A program made the translations under genes and the position numbers. The notes beneath the pieces are model-generated. The model was not told the DNA's origin. It ran no database searches and saw only the letters and a program-made list of their open reading frames with translations. From assembly GCA_964020155.1 (NCBI GenBank), contig OZ026562.1:4835580-4899579 (forward strand): 64,000 bases of DNA. Reading direction: 5' to 3'. This document shows positions 45,851 through 59,135 of the stretch, piece by piece; within the stretch, counting starts at the first letter, position 1, and every line of letters begins with the position of its first letter. Source of the stretch: Chondrilla cf. caribensis. Lineage: Eukaryota; Porifera; Demospongiae; Chondrillida; Chondrillidae.

Positions 45851-48800
45851 AGAGGAACTATTGATGGGTGTGTGGATGAGCTAGTAGAGCTATTGATGGA
45901 TGCTTGATGGGTGTACAGGGGAGCTAGTAGAGCTATTGATGGATGCTTGATAGGTGTACAGGGGAGCTAGTAGAGCTATTGATGGATGCTTGATAGGTGT
46001 ACAGGGGAGCTAGTAGAGCTATTGATGGATGCTTGATAGGTGTACAGGGGAGCTAGTAGAGCTATTGATGGGTGTACAGGGGAGCTAGTAGAGCTATTGA
46101 TAGGTGTACAGGGGAGCTAGTAGAGCTATTGATGGGTGTACAGGGGAGCTAGTAGAGCTATTGATAGGTGTACAAGGGAGCTAGTAGAGCTATTGATGGG
46201 TGTACAGGGGAGCTAGTAGAGCTATTGATGGGTGTACAAGGGAGCTAGTAGAGCTATTGATGGGTGTACAGGGGAGCTAGTAGAACTATTGATGGGTGTA
46301 CAGGGGAGCTAGTAGAACTATTGATGGGTGTACAGGGGAGCTAGTAGAACTATTGATGGGTGTACAGGGGAGCTAGTAGAACTATTGATGGGTGTACAGG
46401 GGAGCTAGTAGAACTATTGATGGGTGTACAGGGGAGCTAGTAGAACTATTGATGGATGCTTGATGGGTGTACAGGGGAGCTAGTAGAGCTATTGATGGGT
46501 GTACAGGGGAGCTAGTAGAACTATTGATGGGTGTACAGGGGAGCTAGTAGAACTATTGATGGGTGTACAGGGGAGCTAGTAGAACTATTGATGGGTGTAC
46601 AGGGGAGCTAGTAGAACTATTGATGGATGCTTGATGGGTGTACAGGGGAGCTAGTAGAACTATTGATGGGTGTACAGGGGAGCTAGTAGAACTATTGATG
46701 GGTGTACAGGGGAGCTAGTAGAACTATTGATGGATGCTTGATGGGTGTACAGGGGAGCTAGTAGAGCTATTGATGGGTGTACAGGGGAGCTAGTAGAACT
46801 ATTGATGGGTGTACAGGGGAGCTAGTAGAACTATTGATGGATGCTTGATGGGTGTACAGGGGAGCTAGTAGAGCTATTGATGGGTGTACAGGGGAGCTAG
46901 TAGAACTATTGATAGGTGTACAGGGGAGCTAGTAGAACTATTGATGGGTGTACAGGGGAGCTAGTAGAGCTATTGATGGGTGTACAGGGGAGCTAGTAGA
47001 GCTATTGATAGGTGTACAGGGGAGCTAGTAGAACTATTGATGGGTGTACAGGGGAGCTAGTAGAGCTATTGATGGGTGTACAGGGGAGCTAGTAGAACTA
47101 TTGATGGGTGTACAGGGGAGCTAGTAGAGCTATTGATGGGTGTACAGGGGAGCTAGTAGAGCTATTGATGGGTGTACAGGGGAGCTAGTAGGGCTATTGA
47201 TGGGTGTACAGGGGAGCTAGTAGAGCTATTGATGGGTGTACGGGGGAGCTAGTAGAACTATTGATGGATGCTTGATAGGTGTACAGGGGAGCTAGTAGGG
47301 CTATTGATGGGTGTACAGGGGAGCTAGTAGAGCTATTGATGGATGCTTGATAGGTGTACAGGGGAGCTAGTAGGGCTATTGATGGATGCTTGATAGGTGT
47401 ACAGGGGAGCTAGTAGAGCTATTGATGGATGCTTGATAGGTGTACAGGGGAGCTAGTAGAGCTATTGATGGGTGTACAAGGGAGCTAGTAGAGCTATTGA
47501 TGGGTGTACGGGGGAGCTAGTAGAACTATTGATGGATGCTTGATAGGTGTACAGGGGAGCTAGTAGGGCTATTGATGGGTGTACAGGGGAGCTAGTAGAG
47601 CTATTGATGGATGCTTGATAGGTGTACAGGGGAGCTAGTAGAGCTATTGATGGATGCTTGATAGGTGTACAGGGGAGCTAGTAGAGCTATTGATGGATGC
47701 TTGATAGGTGTACAGGGGAGCTAGTAGAGCTATTGATGGGTGTACAAGGGAGCTAGTAGAACTATTGATGGGTGTACAGGGGAGCTAGTAGAGCTATTGA
47801 TGGGTGTACAGGGGAGCTAGTAGAACTATTGATGGGTGTACAGGGGAGCTAGTAGAACTATTGATAGGTGTACAGGGGAGCTAGTAGAACTATTGATGGG
47901 TGTACAGGGGAGCTAGTAGAGCTATTGATGGGTGTACAGGGGAGCTAGTAGAACTATTGATAGGTGTACAGGGGAGCTAGTAGAACTATTGATGGGTGTA
48001 CAGGGGAGCTAGTAGAACTATTGATGGGTGTACAGGGGAGCTAGTAGAACTATTGATGGGTGTACAGGGGAGCTAGTAGAACTATTGATGGGTGTACAGG
48101 GGAGCTAGTAGAACTATTGATGGATGCTTGATGGGTGTACAGGGGAGCTAGTAGAGCTATTGATGGGTGTACAGGGGAGCTAGTAGAACTATTGATGGGT
48201 GTACAGGGGAGCTAGTAGAACTATTGATGGGTGTACAGGGGAGCTAGTAGAACTATTGATGGGTGTACAGGGGAGCTAGTAGAACTATTGATGGATGCTT
48301 GATGGGTGTACAGGGGAGCTAGTAGAACTATTGATGGGTGTACAGGGGAGCTAGTAGAACTATTGATGGGTGTACAGGGGAGCTAGTAGAACTATTGATG
48401 GATGCTTGATGGGTGTACAGGGGAGCTAGTAGAGCTATTGATGGGTGTACAGGGGAGCTAGTAGAACTATTGATGGGTGTACAGGGGAGCTAGTAGAACT
48501 ATTGATGGATGCTTGATGGGTGTACAGGGGAGCTAGTAGAGCTATTGATGGGTGTACAGGGGAGCTAGTAGAACTATTGATAGGTGTACAGGGGAGCTAG
48601 TAGAGCTATTGATGGGTGTACAGGGGAGCTAGTAGAACTATTGATGGGTGTACAGGGGAGCTAGTAGAGCTATTGATGGGTGTACAGGGGAGCTAGTAGA
48701 GCTATTGATAGGTGTACAGGGGAGCTAGTAGAGCTATTGATGGGTGTACAGGGGAGCTAGTAGAGCTATTGATGGGTGTACAGGGGAGCTAGTAGAACTA

Positions 48801-51030
48801 TTGATGGGTGTACAGGGGAGCTAGTAGAGCTATTGATGGGTGTACAGGGGAGCTAGTAGAGCTATTGATGGGTGTACAGGGGAGCTAGTAGGGCTATTGA
48901 TGGGTGTACAGGGGAGCTAGTAGAGCTATTGATGGGTGTACGGGGGAGCTAGTAGAACTATTGATGGATGCTTGATAGGTGTACAGGGGAGCTAGTAGGG
49001 CTATTGATGGGTGTACAGGGGAGCTAGTAGAGCTATTGATGGATGCTTGATAGGTGTACAGGGGAGCTAGTAGGGCTATTGATGGGTGTACAGGGGAGCT
49101 AGTAGAGCTATTGATGGATGCTTGATAGGTGTACAGGGGAGCTAGTAGAGCTATTGATGGGTGTACAAGGGAGCTAGTAGAACTATTGATGGGTGTACAG
49201 GGGAGCTAGTAGAGCTATTGATGGGTGTACAGGGGAGCTAGTAGAACTATTGATAGGTGTACAGGGGAGCTAGTAGAACTATTGATAGGTGTACAGGGGA
49301 GCTAGTAGAACTATTGATGGGTGTACAGGGGAGCTAGTAGAACTATTGATGGGTGTACAGGGGAGCTAGTAGAGCTATTGATGGGTGTACAGGGGAGCTA
49401 GTAGAGCTATTGATAGGTGTACAGGGGAGCTAGTAGAGCTATTGATGGGTGTACAGGGGAGCTAGTAGAGCTATTGATAGGTGTACAGGGGAGCTAGTAG
49501 AACTATTGATGGGTGTACAGGGGAGCTAGTAGAACTATTGATGGGTGTACAGGGGAGCTAGTAGAACTATTGATGGGTGTACAGGGGAGCTAGTAGAACT
49601 ATTGATGGGTGTACAGGGGAGCTAGTAGAGCTATTGATGGGTGTACAGGGGAGCTAGTAGAACTATTGATGGATGTACAGGGGAGCTAGTAGAGCTATTG
49701 ATGGGTGTACAGGGGAGCTAGTAGAACTATTGATAGGTGTACAGGGGAGCTAGTAGAGCTATTGATGGATGTACAGGGGAGCTAGTAGAACTATTGATGG
49801 GTGTACAGGGGAGCTAGTAGAACTATTGATGGGTGTACAGGGGAGCTAGTAGAGCTATTGATGGGTGTACAGGGGAGCTAGTAGAACTATTGATGGATGT
49901 ACAGGGGAGCTAGTAGAGCTATTGATGGGTGTACAGGGGAGCTAGTAGAACTATTGATAGGTGTACAGGGGAGCTAGTAGAGCTATTGATGGATGTACAG
50001 GGGAGCTAGTAGAACTATTGATGGGTGTACAGGGGAGCTAGTAGAACTATTGATGGGTGTACAGGGGAGCTAGTAGAACTATTGATGGGTGTACAGGGGA
50101 GCTAGTAGAACTATTGATGGGTGTACAGGGGAGCTAGTAGAACTATTGATGGGTGTACAGGGGAGCTAGTAGAGCTATTGATGGGTGTACAGGGGAGCTA
50201 GTAGAACTATTGATAGGTGTACAGGGGAGCTAGTAGAGCTATTGATGGATGTACAGGGGAGCTAGTAGAGCTATTGATGGGTGTACAGGGGAGCTAGTAG
50301 AACTATTGATGGATGTACAGGGGAGCTAGTAGAGCTATTGATGGGTGTACAGGGGAGCTAGTAGAACTATTGATGGGTGTACAAGGGAGCTAGTAGAACT
50401 ATTGATGGGTGTACAAGGGAGCTAGTAGAGCTATTGATGGGTGTACAGGGGAGCTAGTAGAACTATTGATGGATGTACAGGGGAGCTAGTAGAGCTATTG
50501 ATGGGTGTACAGGGGAGCTAGTAGAACTATTGATAGGTGTACAGGGGAGCTAGTAGAGCTATTGATGGATGTACAGGGGAGCTAGTAGAACTATTGATGG
50601 GTGTACAGGGGAGCTAGTAGAACTATTGATGGGTGTACAGGGGAGCTAGTAGAGCTATTGATGGGTGTACAGGGGAGCTAGTAGAACTATTGATGGATGT
50701 ACAGGGGAGCTAGTAGAGCTATTGATGGGTGTACAGGGGAGCTAGTAGAGCTATTGATGGATGTACAGGGGAGCTAGTAGAGCTATTGATGGGTGTACAG
50801 GGGAGCTAGTAGAACTATTGATGGATGTACAGGGGAGCTAGTAGAGCTATTGATGGGTGTACAGGGGAGCTAGTAGAACTATTGATGGATGTACAGGGGA
50901 GCTAGTAGAGCTATTGATGGGTGTACAGGGGAGCTAGTAGAACTATTGATGGGTGTACAAGGGAGCTAGTAGAACTATTGATGGGTGTACAAGGGAGCTA
51001 GTAGAACTATTGATGGGTGTACAAGGGAGC
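45851..51030. repeat. Giant 32-bp minisatellite (5.2 kb)
   Basis: Well over 100 copies of a 32-bp unit (ATTGATGGGTGTACAGGG plus GAGCTAGTAGAACT), with GAGCT/GAACT, GGGTG/AGGTG and CAGGGG/CAAGGG variants. A longer variant carries an extra GGATGCTTGAT. Stretches recur at about 1.67-1.70 kb (compare 46441 with 48109, and 47191 with 48891), so a block of variants was duplicated as a whole. It sits between the small candidate gene and YTHDC1. Each unit contains stop codons, so it is not coding. Confidence 0.97.
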
Positions 51031-51654
51031 TAAAGAGGATAATAAAGTGTTTCTGTATCAATGACCAACCTAAGCAATTGGAATGATGGGTCATTATAAG
51101 TGTTGGAGGCTGTCACCACAGGCACCAGAGTCCATACAACTAGTACAACACACATGCCCTTAGAACAACATTGCTACAACACTGGCTACATACATCATCC
51201 TTTGCACACTTCACACCATATCCTATTTAATAGAAAATGTACGTCATTGTAAATAAACGAGTAGGCACTTCCCCTAAAATGTACTTGGCACACACTGCCA
51301 AAACAAAACCTGTTTACCCTCTCAACGAACCAGCACCAAAACAGCTGTTCACTATTCCACACACTCATAAGTTACATTTGCCCGCCTCTGGCTCGTGATG
51401 GCTGTTTGCACATTGTGAACATGACATGAGCAAACAGTACCAGCTGTAAGCATGTGCGTGTAATTGATATCGCCGATGAGTGTCATGATGGGTATAATGA
51501 GAAATGTACACTTCGTGTAATATGCAGTAAACCAGTGGTACTGCTATCCAAACAACCTGAAATATTGTATTCGCCATTTCAACACTCATAATGTTATTTA
51601 AAATACTGTACTAAAATACAAACTATAACAGTACAAACTGTACATCGCAGAAGA
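51031..51654. other. Unique intergenic sequence
   Basis: No gene, RNA or recognisable repeat seen. Likely 3' flank of YTHDC1; short open frames here lack splice or family support. Confidence 0.5.
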
Positions 51655-52077
51655 GGGGCTCATTGAGGGAGAGGAGCTCCTTCATTGAGGGAGAGGAGCT
51701 CCTTCATTGAGGGAGAGGTGCTCCTTCATTGAGGGAGATGGGCTCCTTCATTGAGGGAGAGGTGCTCCCTCATTGAGGGAGAGGTGCTCCTTCATTGAGG
51801 GAGAGGTGCTCCTTCATTGAGGGAGATGGGCTCCTTCATTGAGGGAGATGGGCTCCTTCATTGAGGGAGAGGTGCTCCTTCATTGAGGAAGAGGAGCTCC
51901 TTCATTGAGGAAGAGGAGCTCCTTCATTGAGGGAGAGGTGCTCCTTCATTGAGGGAGATGGGCTCCTTCATTGAGGGAGAGGTGCTCCTTCATTGAGGAA
52001 GAGGAGCTCCTTCATTGAGGAAGAGGAGCTCCTTCATTGAGGGAGAGGGGCTCCTTCATTGAGGGAGAGGGTTATCT
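51655..52077. repeat. 22-bp minisatellite
   Basis: About 19 copies of CTCCTTCATTGAGGGAGAGG-type units, with GAGGTG/GATGGG/GAGGAG endings. Immediately downstream of the YTHDC1 stop codon, so probably in or beyond the 3' UTR. Confidence 0.94.
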
Positions 52078-52081
52078 ATCA

Positions 52082-54379
52082 TTAACTCACAGATTTATTG
52101 GAGTGTCTTGAGCTGTACTCCCTGAGGTAGTCTTCGTACGACTGTGGTAGAGATTGATAGTTGAACAATGCACAGTTGACAGTCTTAGGGAGGCAGGCCC
52201 TCCTGCTCACCCCATTCAGTAGCACATCCCTCCTGATCCCCGCATAGTCTTCGTAAGAATCTTGAGACGAAGCACTTGACGACCTTTAGAATTTGAGAGG
52301 CTGCATGTTCACACCATCTCACATCACTGGCAGCATGTTCACAAAACTCAAGCCTTCTCTCTCCCCATGCACCCTGGTAATACCCACACACTCAATAGTT
52401 CTTAGCCACACCAGGAGTCACACCAAATACTATATTGTATTGAACAGCAAGAAATTTTACACAGTTCTACATTTGCATCTTCTGTGTTTTTGTTGGAGTC
52501 ACAATATCAGATCAAAGGCCACTGCCATGAATGGTGCTACACGCGAAATCCAAATTTGCAAAATTACAACTGTGAGATGGTTGTTTTGATGAAATTGTAA
52601 AATTTCCTCTTTGCAGTAATCCCCACCCCACTTCATCCATTGCAGTAATCCCCACCCCACTTCATCCTTTGCAGTAATCCCCACCCCACTTCATCCTTTG
52701 CAGTAATCCCCGCCCCACTTCATCCTTTGCAGTAATCCCCACCCACTTCATCCTTTGCAGTAATCCCCACCCCACTTCATCCTTTGCAGTAATCCCCACC
52801 CCACTTCATCCTTTGCAGTAATCCCCACCCCACTTCATCCTTTGCAGTAATCCCCACCCACTTCATCCTTTGCAGTAATCCCCACCCCACTTCATCCTTT
52901 GCAGTAATCCCCACCCACTTCATCCTTTGCAGTAATCCCCACCCCACTTCATCCTTTGCAGTAATCCCCACCCCACTTCATCCTTTGCAGTAATCCCCAC
53001 CCCACTCCATCCTTTGCAGTAATCCCCGCCCCACTTCATCCTTTGCAGTAATCCCCACCCCACTTCATCCTTTGCAGTAATCCCCACCCCACTTCATCCT
53101 TTGCAGTAATCCCCACCCCACTTCATCCTTTGCAGTAATCCCCACCCACTTCATCCATTGCAGTAATCCCCACCCCACTTCATCCTTTGCAGTAATCCCC
53201 GCCCACTTCATCCTTTGGACAACTCACCGTTTATCACTATGACGTCCTCTTCGTTCCTTATCTCTATGTCGGTGGTTGTCATGACGATGTCTAGAATACC
53301 GTGGACTTCTGTCCCTGTAGGACGTCCTTGGACCTGCATGGAGTGATGATGGCACAACTGCCGACATGAACAACCAATCAAATTCTCACTTGGGCTTCTC
53401 TTCCGGAGCGGGTGACTCCTAGCTTCTCTCAACCTGGTTACACGAAGGAGACACAGTCACTCACATCACACCACAGCAAACACAGAACACACCACATATA
53501 TATTAGATCATTACCCATACACTGATTGAAGGGTTTACCTCACAACTGCCCTCGGTTTCAAGATGAGAAGAAAAACAGTGGATTTACTTAAAACATAACA
53601 CAGTATTAAAAGTCAGTTCAGAGAGTTTACAGAGAGTCCATGGGATTTAGTTCGCAACCTCTTATGAATAATAAAATGTTTTATTGTTCTCTGTGAGAGA
53701 TTGAGCAGCTAATAGTCCATCAAACTCTTGATGCTTTTGAATAGGGGAAAATTCCTCCAATTAACAGGAGACACCAAAGAGGAGAATCCTCCAATTAACA
53801 GAAAAGATAAACATTTGAGTGTCCTAATAGCTAAATATCTCCTTGCCGTTAACCAGCTTGAATGAGTCCTGACCTTGATGTCGACAGCGCCCCAGACGAC
53901 ATAGGATTGTATTGCGGTACACTACCCATTCCAAATGTGTGATGTCCCTTAATCATAGCCTGGTGCTGCATGTATTGCTGGAATTGTACTGTGGGAAGGA
54001 TTGGCATCGGGGCCACTGGGAGGCCGTGACGATGATGGGAAGCATGACCTCCTGTTCTACCCGTAGGCTGGTTCTGTCTCCTTGACGACGGCACAGATCT
54101 CTGTGGAGACGACGAGGGTTTCTCAGCATGTTCTAGCCACAGCCTACACAGCTGCTCCCCTACTGCAGGCTCCACCTCCTGACCATCTCTGCTTATTTTG
54201 ACTGGCTTGTTCTCGTTCCAGGGGTTCTTAAGATGCAGTGTGTGCAGAAAGGCTACCTCCCCTCTGCACGGGAAACACAAACAACCCACTCACAACAAGT
54301 ATCTACAAGAAAATCAAACAGCTGACACATGTTGATAATCACAATGGTGGATAATAAACTAAAACTGCTATAATGTTTT

Positions 54380-54431
<52 letters not shown>

Positions 54432-55399
54432 TGGATCCATTCCAACTTGAAAACGCTCATACTGTTGGAGGATATCCCAGGAGGAAGCACCCATCTGGGT
54501 GGTGGGATGTCCTTCCTTGCTCCAGACACAAGTCTGGCAATACCCTGAAACTTTCCACTTTCCTTCACAGAAAAGATTAAAAGAACATTTTTACAACTTT
54601 GAAAGGCCTTGTCCAATTTTTTTTCATTTAGAGGTGGTGTGGACCAAGCATTCTGGAAGTAACAAATCAAAGCATGTCAATCAGTAACTAGACACAAATA
54701 TGACTCGCACACACAACACTACCTTGCTCTTTGCGATGTCCACGTTTTCATAATTGTTACTTTTCATGACAAAGTATCTGGTGTGCAAGAACAACTTGTC
54801 TGATATCATGTGCTCCATCTTCTCCGCTTTCTTTGAACTATCACTACTGCCTTTACCTGAGAGAGATGTAAAGCAAGTCCATGGCAACCAACTGGAAGTA
54901 CTACATCGCAATATGCACACCACTGCAGATATGTACCTGTGTCTGATGAACTGAATGTGATGGGTGAAATCTCCCTCTCTTTTTTACTCTCTGCAGTCAT
55001 AATCAGTTTTCAAGTCAATATTGAGGGGCACAGCCACACAATAGTGAACCATTCGCATGGGGGGAGGGTGGGGATGGTCACAAGAACAACAAGGTAACAA
55101 GGAGGGATAAATTCACCTTTAAAAGAGTCTTCTTTATCATTCTTTTCTGTTTGAACATCCTTTTTGTCTTCTGAACTGGATTCACCTACACAATCCAACA
55201 CCTCAAACTGATCATCTTCGCCACCCGCATCCAGAAGATCATCTTTTTCCCCTAAAACAATATCAGGATCTATTTGATCGACATCTTTATCTTCTATTAA
55301 AAGTGTGTCCAAGTCTTCTTGTCGTGCCTGGCCATCGAGTAACTCGATTTCTTCAGTGAATTTCTCTTCCACGTCTTGTGTATCTGCTATGTCAGCCAT
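52082..55399 (-). CDS. YTHDC1: YTH domain m6A reader, YTHDC1-like
   Basis: Nuclear reader of N6-methyladenosine in RNA, acting in splicing and export. Exons 55399-55117, 54856-54723, 54652-54429, 54263-53874, 53433-53375, 53333-53228, 52283-52082 join to 465 residues. An acidic N-terminus ([20 protein letters not shown]) precedes the YTH domain: [57 protein letters not shown] block, [30 protein letters not shown]. The Asn of KSNN and two cage tryptophans (AWST, RWVL) match m6A-contact residues. The Arg/Ser/His-rich tail ([20 protein letters not shown]) and a Tyr-Glu-Asp ending are typical of YTHDC1 rather than YTHDF. Ignoring the donor at 53874 leads to a stop six codons on, giving a tail-less isoform. 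Starts 53 bp after the TTC4 stop. Confidence 0.93.
52600..53217. repeat. 29-bp minisatellite in last YTHDC1 intron
   Basis: About 21 copies of CAGTAATCCCCACCCCACTT plus CATCCTTTG (28-29 bp). It begins just inside the donor of the exon ending at 53228. Confidence 0.95.
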
Positions 55400-55444
55400 T
55401 TTTTCCAACGTGCTCAAAAAAACAATTATTACATAATACGTACA

Positions 55445-55452
55445 TCACGTGA
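55445..55452. promoter_or_regulatory. TCACGTGA palindrome in the TTC4-YTHDC1 gap
   Basis: A perfect E-box palindrome in the 53 bp between the TTC4 stop and YTHDC1 ATG, the same core as the pair at 21876-21909. Suggests an independent YTHDC1 promoter despite the tight spacing. Confidence 0.5.
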
Positions 55453-56932
55453 TCAAGTTAGTCTAGACAAAAAAGATTGCATAAATCTTGAATTCGTACT
55501 GAGCAAGATAAAAGAAGGTGTTCCGGATACCACCGTATACCTAACAGGAGATATTTGCTCACTACAACACTCGGCATTGATTGCAAACCAGCATACAAAC
55601 CTATTAGAGGAGATGATACTGTTTAAGGTCTGTGTTGGGACAACTTGAATCATCTCTCGTGCCGTTGTGTCTTCAAAGTAGATGTTAACAGTGTCAGGTT
55701 TGTAGAGGTGTTCTGTGTCCCAAGGTGGGGGAGTACTGAGGATAACGGCTAGGTGGTCTGAAAAACTGGACAGACAGAAGCATAACTCAACAATGAATGC
55801 TACATTTCACCACTGTACACCAGAAACACACACTTCACACATATTTAAACACAGAAATAAGCGATGGCCTACGTATGTGTGAATAGATAACAGTGAATAT
55901 AGTCTTTATACAGGCTATGCCATGTAGCAACAACATAGTAGACACAACCGATGATAATGCTTCACTGTGGGCTGTTATTGATTACCGACATTAGGCTGTT
56001 GACAGAGATTAGAATTACCATTCACGTACAACTTAAGAACATGAAAACACGCTGTCCACAGATGAATACATGTGTATGCAACCATCCACATCAGCACCAT
56101 TCTCAGCCACTCCCACCAACTACTCCAATCAATCCTTCAACCTACCACACCTTCAACCCGCCACACCAACCAACCCCTCAACCAACCACACCCACCAATC
56201 CTTCAACCAATCACACCCACCAGTTCCCCAACCAACCACACCCACCAGTCCCCCAACCAACCACACCCACCAGTTCCCCAACCAACCACACCCACCAGTC
56301 CCCCAACCAACCACACCCACCAGTCCCCCAACCAACCACACCCACCAGTCCCCCAACCAATCACTCCCACCAGTCCCTCAACCAACCACACCCACCAGTC
56401 CCTCAACCAACCACACCCACCAGTCCCTCAACCAACCACACCCACCAGTCCCTCTCATGGAAGGCTTTCACATAGTCAGACTGGCCAAACTCTGGATAGA
56501 GGAACATCACTGGCCAACTCAAAGTCCTGTCCTTGTTCAACTTCACTGCTCCACCAGATGGATGAGGATTAGACAGATTCAATTCCTCCATAAATGATGC
56601 TACATCTGTTCCATCATGAAAGCCTTCCAGCTTGATTCCCTTGGACTACAGGAGAAGAATGTTAACAAAAGCAAAGACTGCCACCAATGGTCACCCACCT
56701 GGATGGCGCTGAGCAACTCCTCCTGCTCTGCCAGTTTCTTCTTCACAATTTTAGACTCTTTACGTTTATCTCTCTCAAAAGCTTTCTGTAATAAAATGAG
56801 GAATGTAAAACAAATGTGTTTTTCGAGGGCACTGTACATAATCATTGGAGTGTACATACATGAATGGACCAAAAAGTCATGTACAGGTAAAAAGACACAC
56901 GTGTGCACGCACACACACACACACACACACAA

Positions 56933-56994
<62 letters not shown>

Positions 56995-56999
56995 ACGCG

Positions 57000-57041
<42 letters not shown>

Positions 57042-58770
57042 GACTTGCTCCTTAACAGCCCTGGTTCTCAAATTCAGCAGCTGTTTATTGTCTGGATCAT
57101 GGGCTAGTCCCCTGTCGCTCCACTGTAGGACCTCTGTGTACTTCTTCAGTTCCATGCAGGCACTAGCTGCTCTGTAGTAGCACTTCACATATGACGGGTT
57201 GTGTTTACTTGCATGAGTACAGTCCAAAATGGCAGAGCGATAATTCCCTAACACAAGAAAGAATGGAAATGGTGATCTGGGATCCTCCCATACACTGTCC
57301 TCTCATACACAGTCCTCCCACACACTGTCCTCCCATACACAGTCCTCCCATACACTGTCCTCCCATACACAGTCCTCCCATACACTGTCCTCCCATACAC
57401 AGTCCTCCCATACACAGTCCTCCCATACACAGTCCTCCCATACACTGTCCTCCCATACACTGTCCTCCCATACACTGTCCTCCCATACACTGTCCTCCCA
57501 TACACAGTCCTCCCATACACTGTCCTCCCATACACTGTCCTCCCATACACTGTCCTCCCATACACAGTCCTCCCATACACTGTCCTCCCATACACAGTCC
57601 TCCCATACACTGTCCTCCCATACACAGTCCTCCCATACACTGTCCTCCCATACACTGTCCTCCCATACACTGTCCTCCCATACACTGTCCCTAATCATCC
57701 CATCAATCCTACCTGCTAACAGAGATTGATCTACACACTAAGTGAAACCCTGATAAATTTGCCCATGGTAGAGAATTCCTCCAATTGGACCTCCACAGAC
57801 CACTCACCCATATTGTAATGGCAGGTGGCACGGTTGGTGTACATTACGGCTTTGAGCTCATCGTCATCAAATTCCACCTTGACCCCAGCGGAATATGAGG
57901 ATATAGCTTTCTTGTACTGCTTCTCTTTGAAATAGTGGTTGCCATCTTCTTTGCATGCTTTAGCCTGTCCTAGGTATCCGTGGATATCATTACAACAGAC
58001 ACTGCTCAGGACAGGAGTTGACACATTGGAACCACCAAATGAGCTAGTGGTGGGCTAACAACCCAGTATGCTCAATACAGATTGACAATACGTACATATA
58101 TGCACATAACAGGCACATAACAGGCACATGACAGGCACATGACAGGCACATGACAGGCACATTTAAAACACACAACAAGCACATAACAAACACATAATTA
58201 GGCATGGCAGGCACATGACAAGCACATGACAGGTACACACCTAAGGGAGAGTCATCCTCATACTTCATGGACTGAAGAGCCAATAGAGCAGAGTCCTTGA
58301 CAGGGTCAATTACATCCGGTGGCTTGCTCATGAACAAAGGGATGTGCTCGATTTCCTAAAACAGTGTTGAAGTATTTGTTAGGGTACGGAATATGGTCAA
58401 GAGTTGGAGGATGACCAGTCTGTAGGTCTCTGGGGAACAAACACCAATGTCTTATGAAGCCATTGCATTTGTGAAGCAAAATGTGATGGATCATCCAAAT
58501 CATTCAGTGGTATGAAGGTGGATGAAAGAGAGCTGCTGATTGATAAAAATTCTCTGAAGCACGTTTCACAAAGCGCAAAGGACATATCACTGTAACCCAC
58601 ACCATTCTAGAAGAAGACATTGTAAAACACTCTCATCCGACAAGTACCATTGTAACACATACCTCTTCCCATGTATCTTCACTGAAGCCATCTTTGTAGG
58701 GTCTAGGACCTTTCTCAGCGAATACTCGCTCCATCATTTCCTCAGCACTTTCCAACTGTGAGTCAGCCAT
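55453..58770 (-). CDS. TTC4: TTC4, TPR co-chaperone
   Basis: TPR protein that binds Hsp90/Hsp70 (yeast Cns1 family). Exons 58770-58663, 58355-58241, 57969-57808, 57247-57045, 56785-56699, 56645-56446, 55765-55453 join to 395 residues; human is 387. N-terminus: [30 protein letters not shown] block: [57 protein letters not shown] coiled linker ([14 protein letters not shown]) leads to the C-terminal wheel domain: [38 protein letters not shown]. Exon 6 ends inside the first unit of a 25-bp minisatellite, which therefore repeats the 5' splice site. Confidence 0.95.
56105..56455. repeat. 25-bp minisatellite carrying the TTC4 exon-6 donor
   Basis: About 13 units of CCAACCACACCCACCAGTCC plus CTCAA (+ strand). 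On the minus strand each reads GGGACTG|GTGGGT, the same as the used donor at 56446. Confidence 0.93.
57290..57692. repeat. 15-bp minisatellite in TTC4 intron 3
   Basis: About 27 copies of CCTCCCATACACTGT/CCTCCCATACACAGT. The T/A variant order is irregular. Confidence 0.95.
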
Positions 58771-58809
58771 GGCCTATGGATGCAGACAGATATAATATCA
58801 AGATTCCTA

Positions 58810-58990
58810 CGCGTAACCACAACAGTGAATTAATATTATAATTATATTGCGAGAAAACGATGGCTGATTTCAAAACGCCGAGAATTAGAAATTGGGCTAG
58901 AATTTGAGCGCAACGGCTTCGTCGAACGTTAGATCTTCAGCGAAGGTTCTTTTAAACCTAAATGAGACGTCCAAGGAATTCAAGTGTGGA
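58810..58990 (+). repeat. Dispersed repeat, copy 2 (family of 24803-24977)
   Basis: Same element as in the CCDC93 intron, better preserved here (GCTGATTTCAAAACGCC, GAAATTGGGCTAGAATTTGA). It lies 40 bp upstream of the TTC4 start. Homology to copy 1 is lost after about 58990, while the element may extend to about 59080. Confidence 0.8.
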
Positions 58991-59135
58991 GTTCCTCATC
59001 CAAAGGACACCAAAGACACATCCAGAGCCAGTTTTAATAAGATTAAATTCAGTTTGTGGACAAATGGAGCATCATGCAATGCACAAATCATAATTATACA
59101 AATAATCGGGGTTTAAATACACTTTTCAAGGAAAT

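Noticed and set aside
45851..51030. Regular repeat considered as a CRISPR array
   Set aside because: Units are directly adjacent with no unique spacers, and the surroundings are animal genes.
51365..51589. 74-codon minus-strand open frame
   Set aside because: No family signal, no splice continuity with YTHDC1, and unremarkable composition.
55376..55648. 90-codon + strand open frame
   Set aside because: Antisense of the last TTC4 exon, which matches the TTC4 C-terminus.
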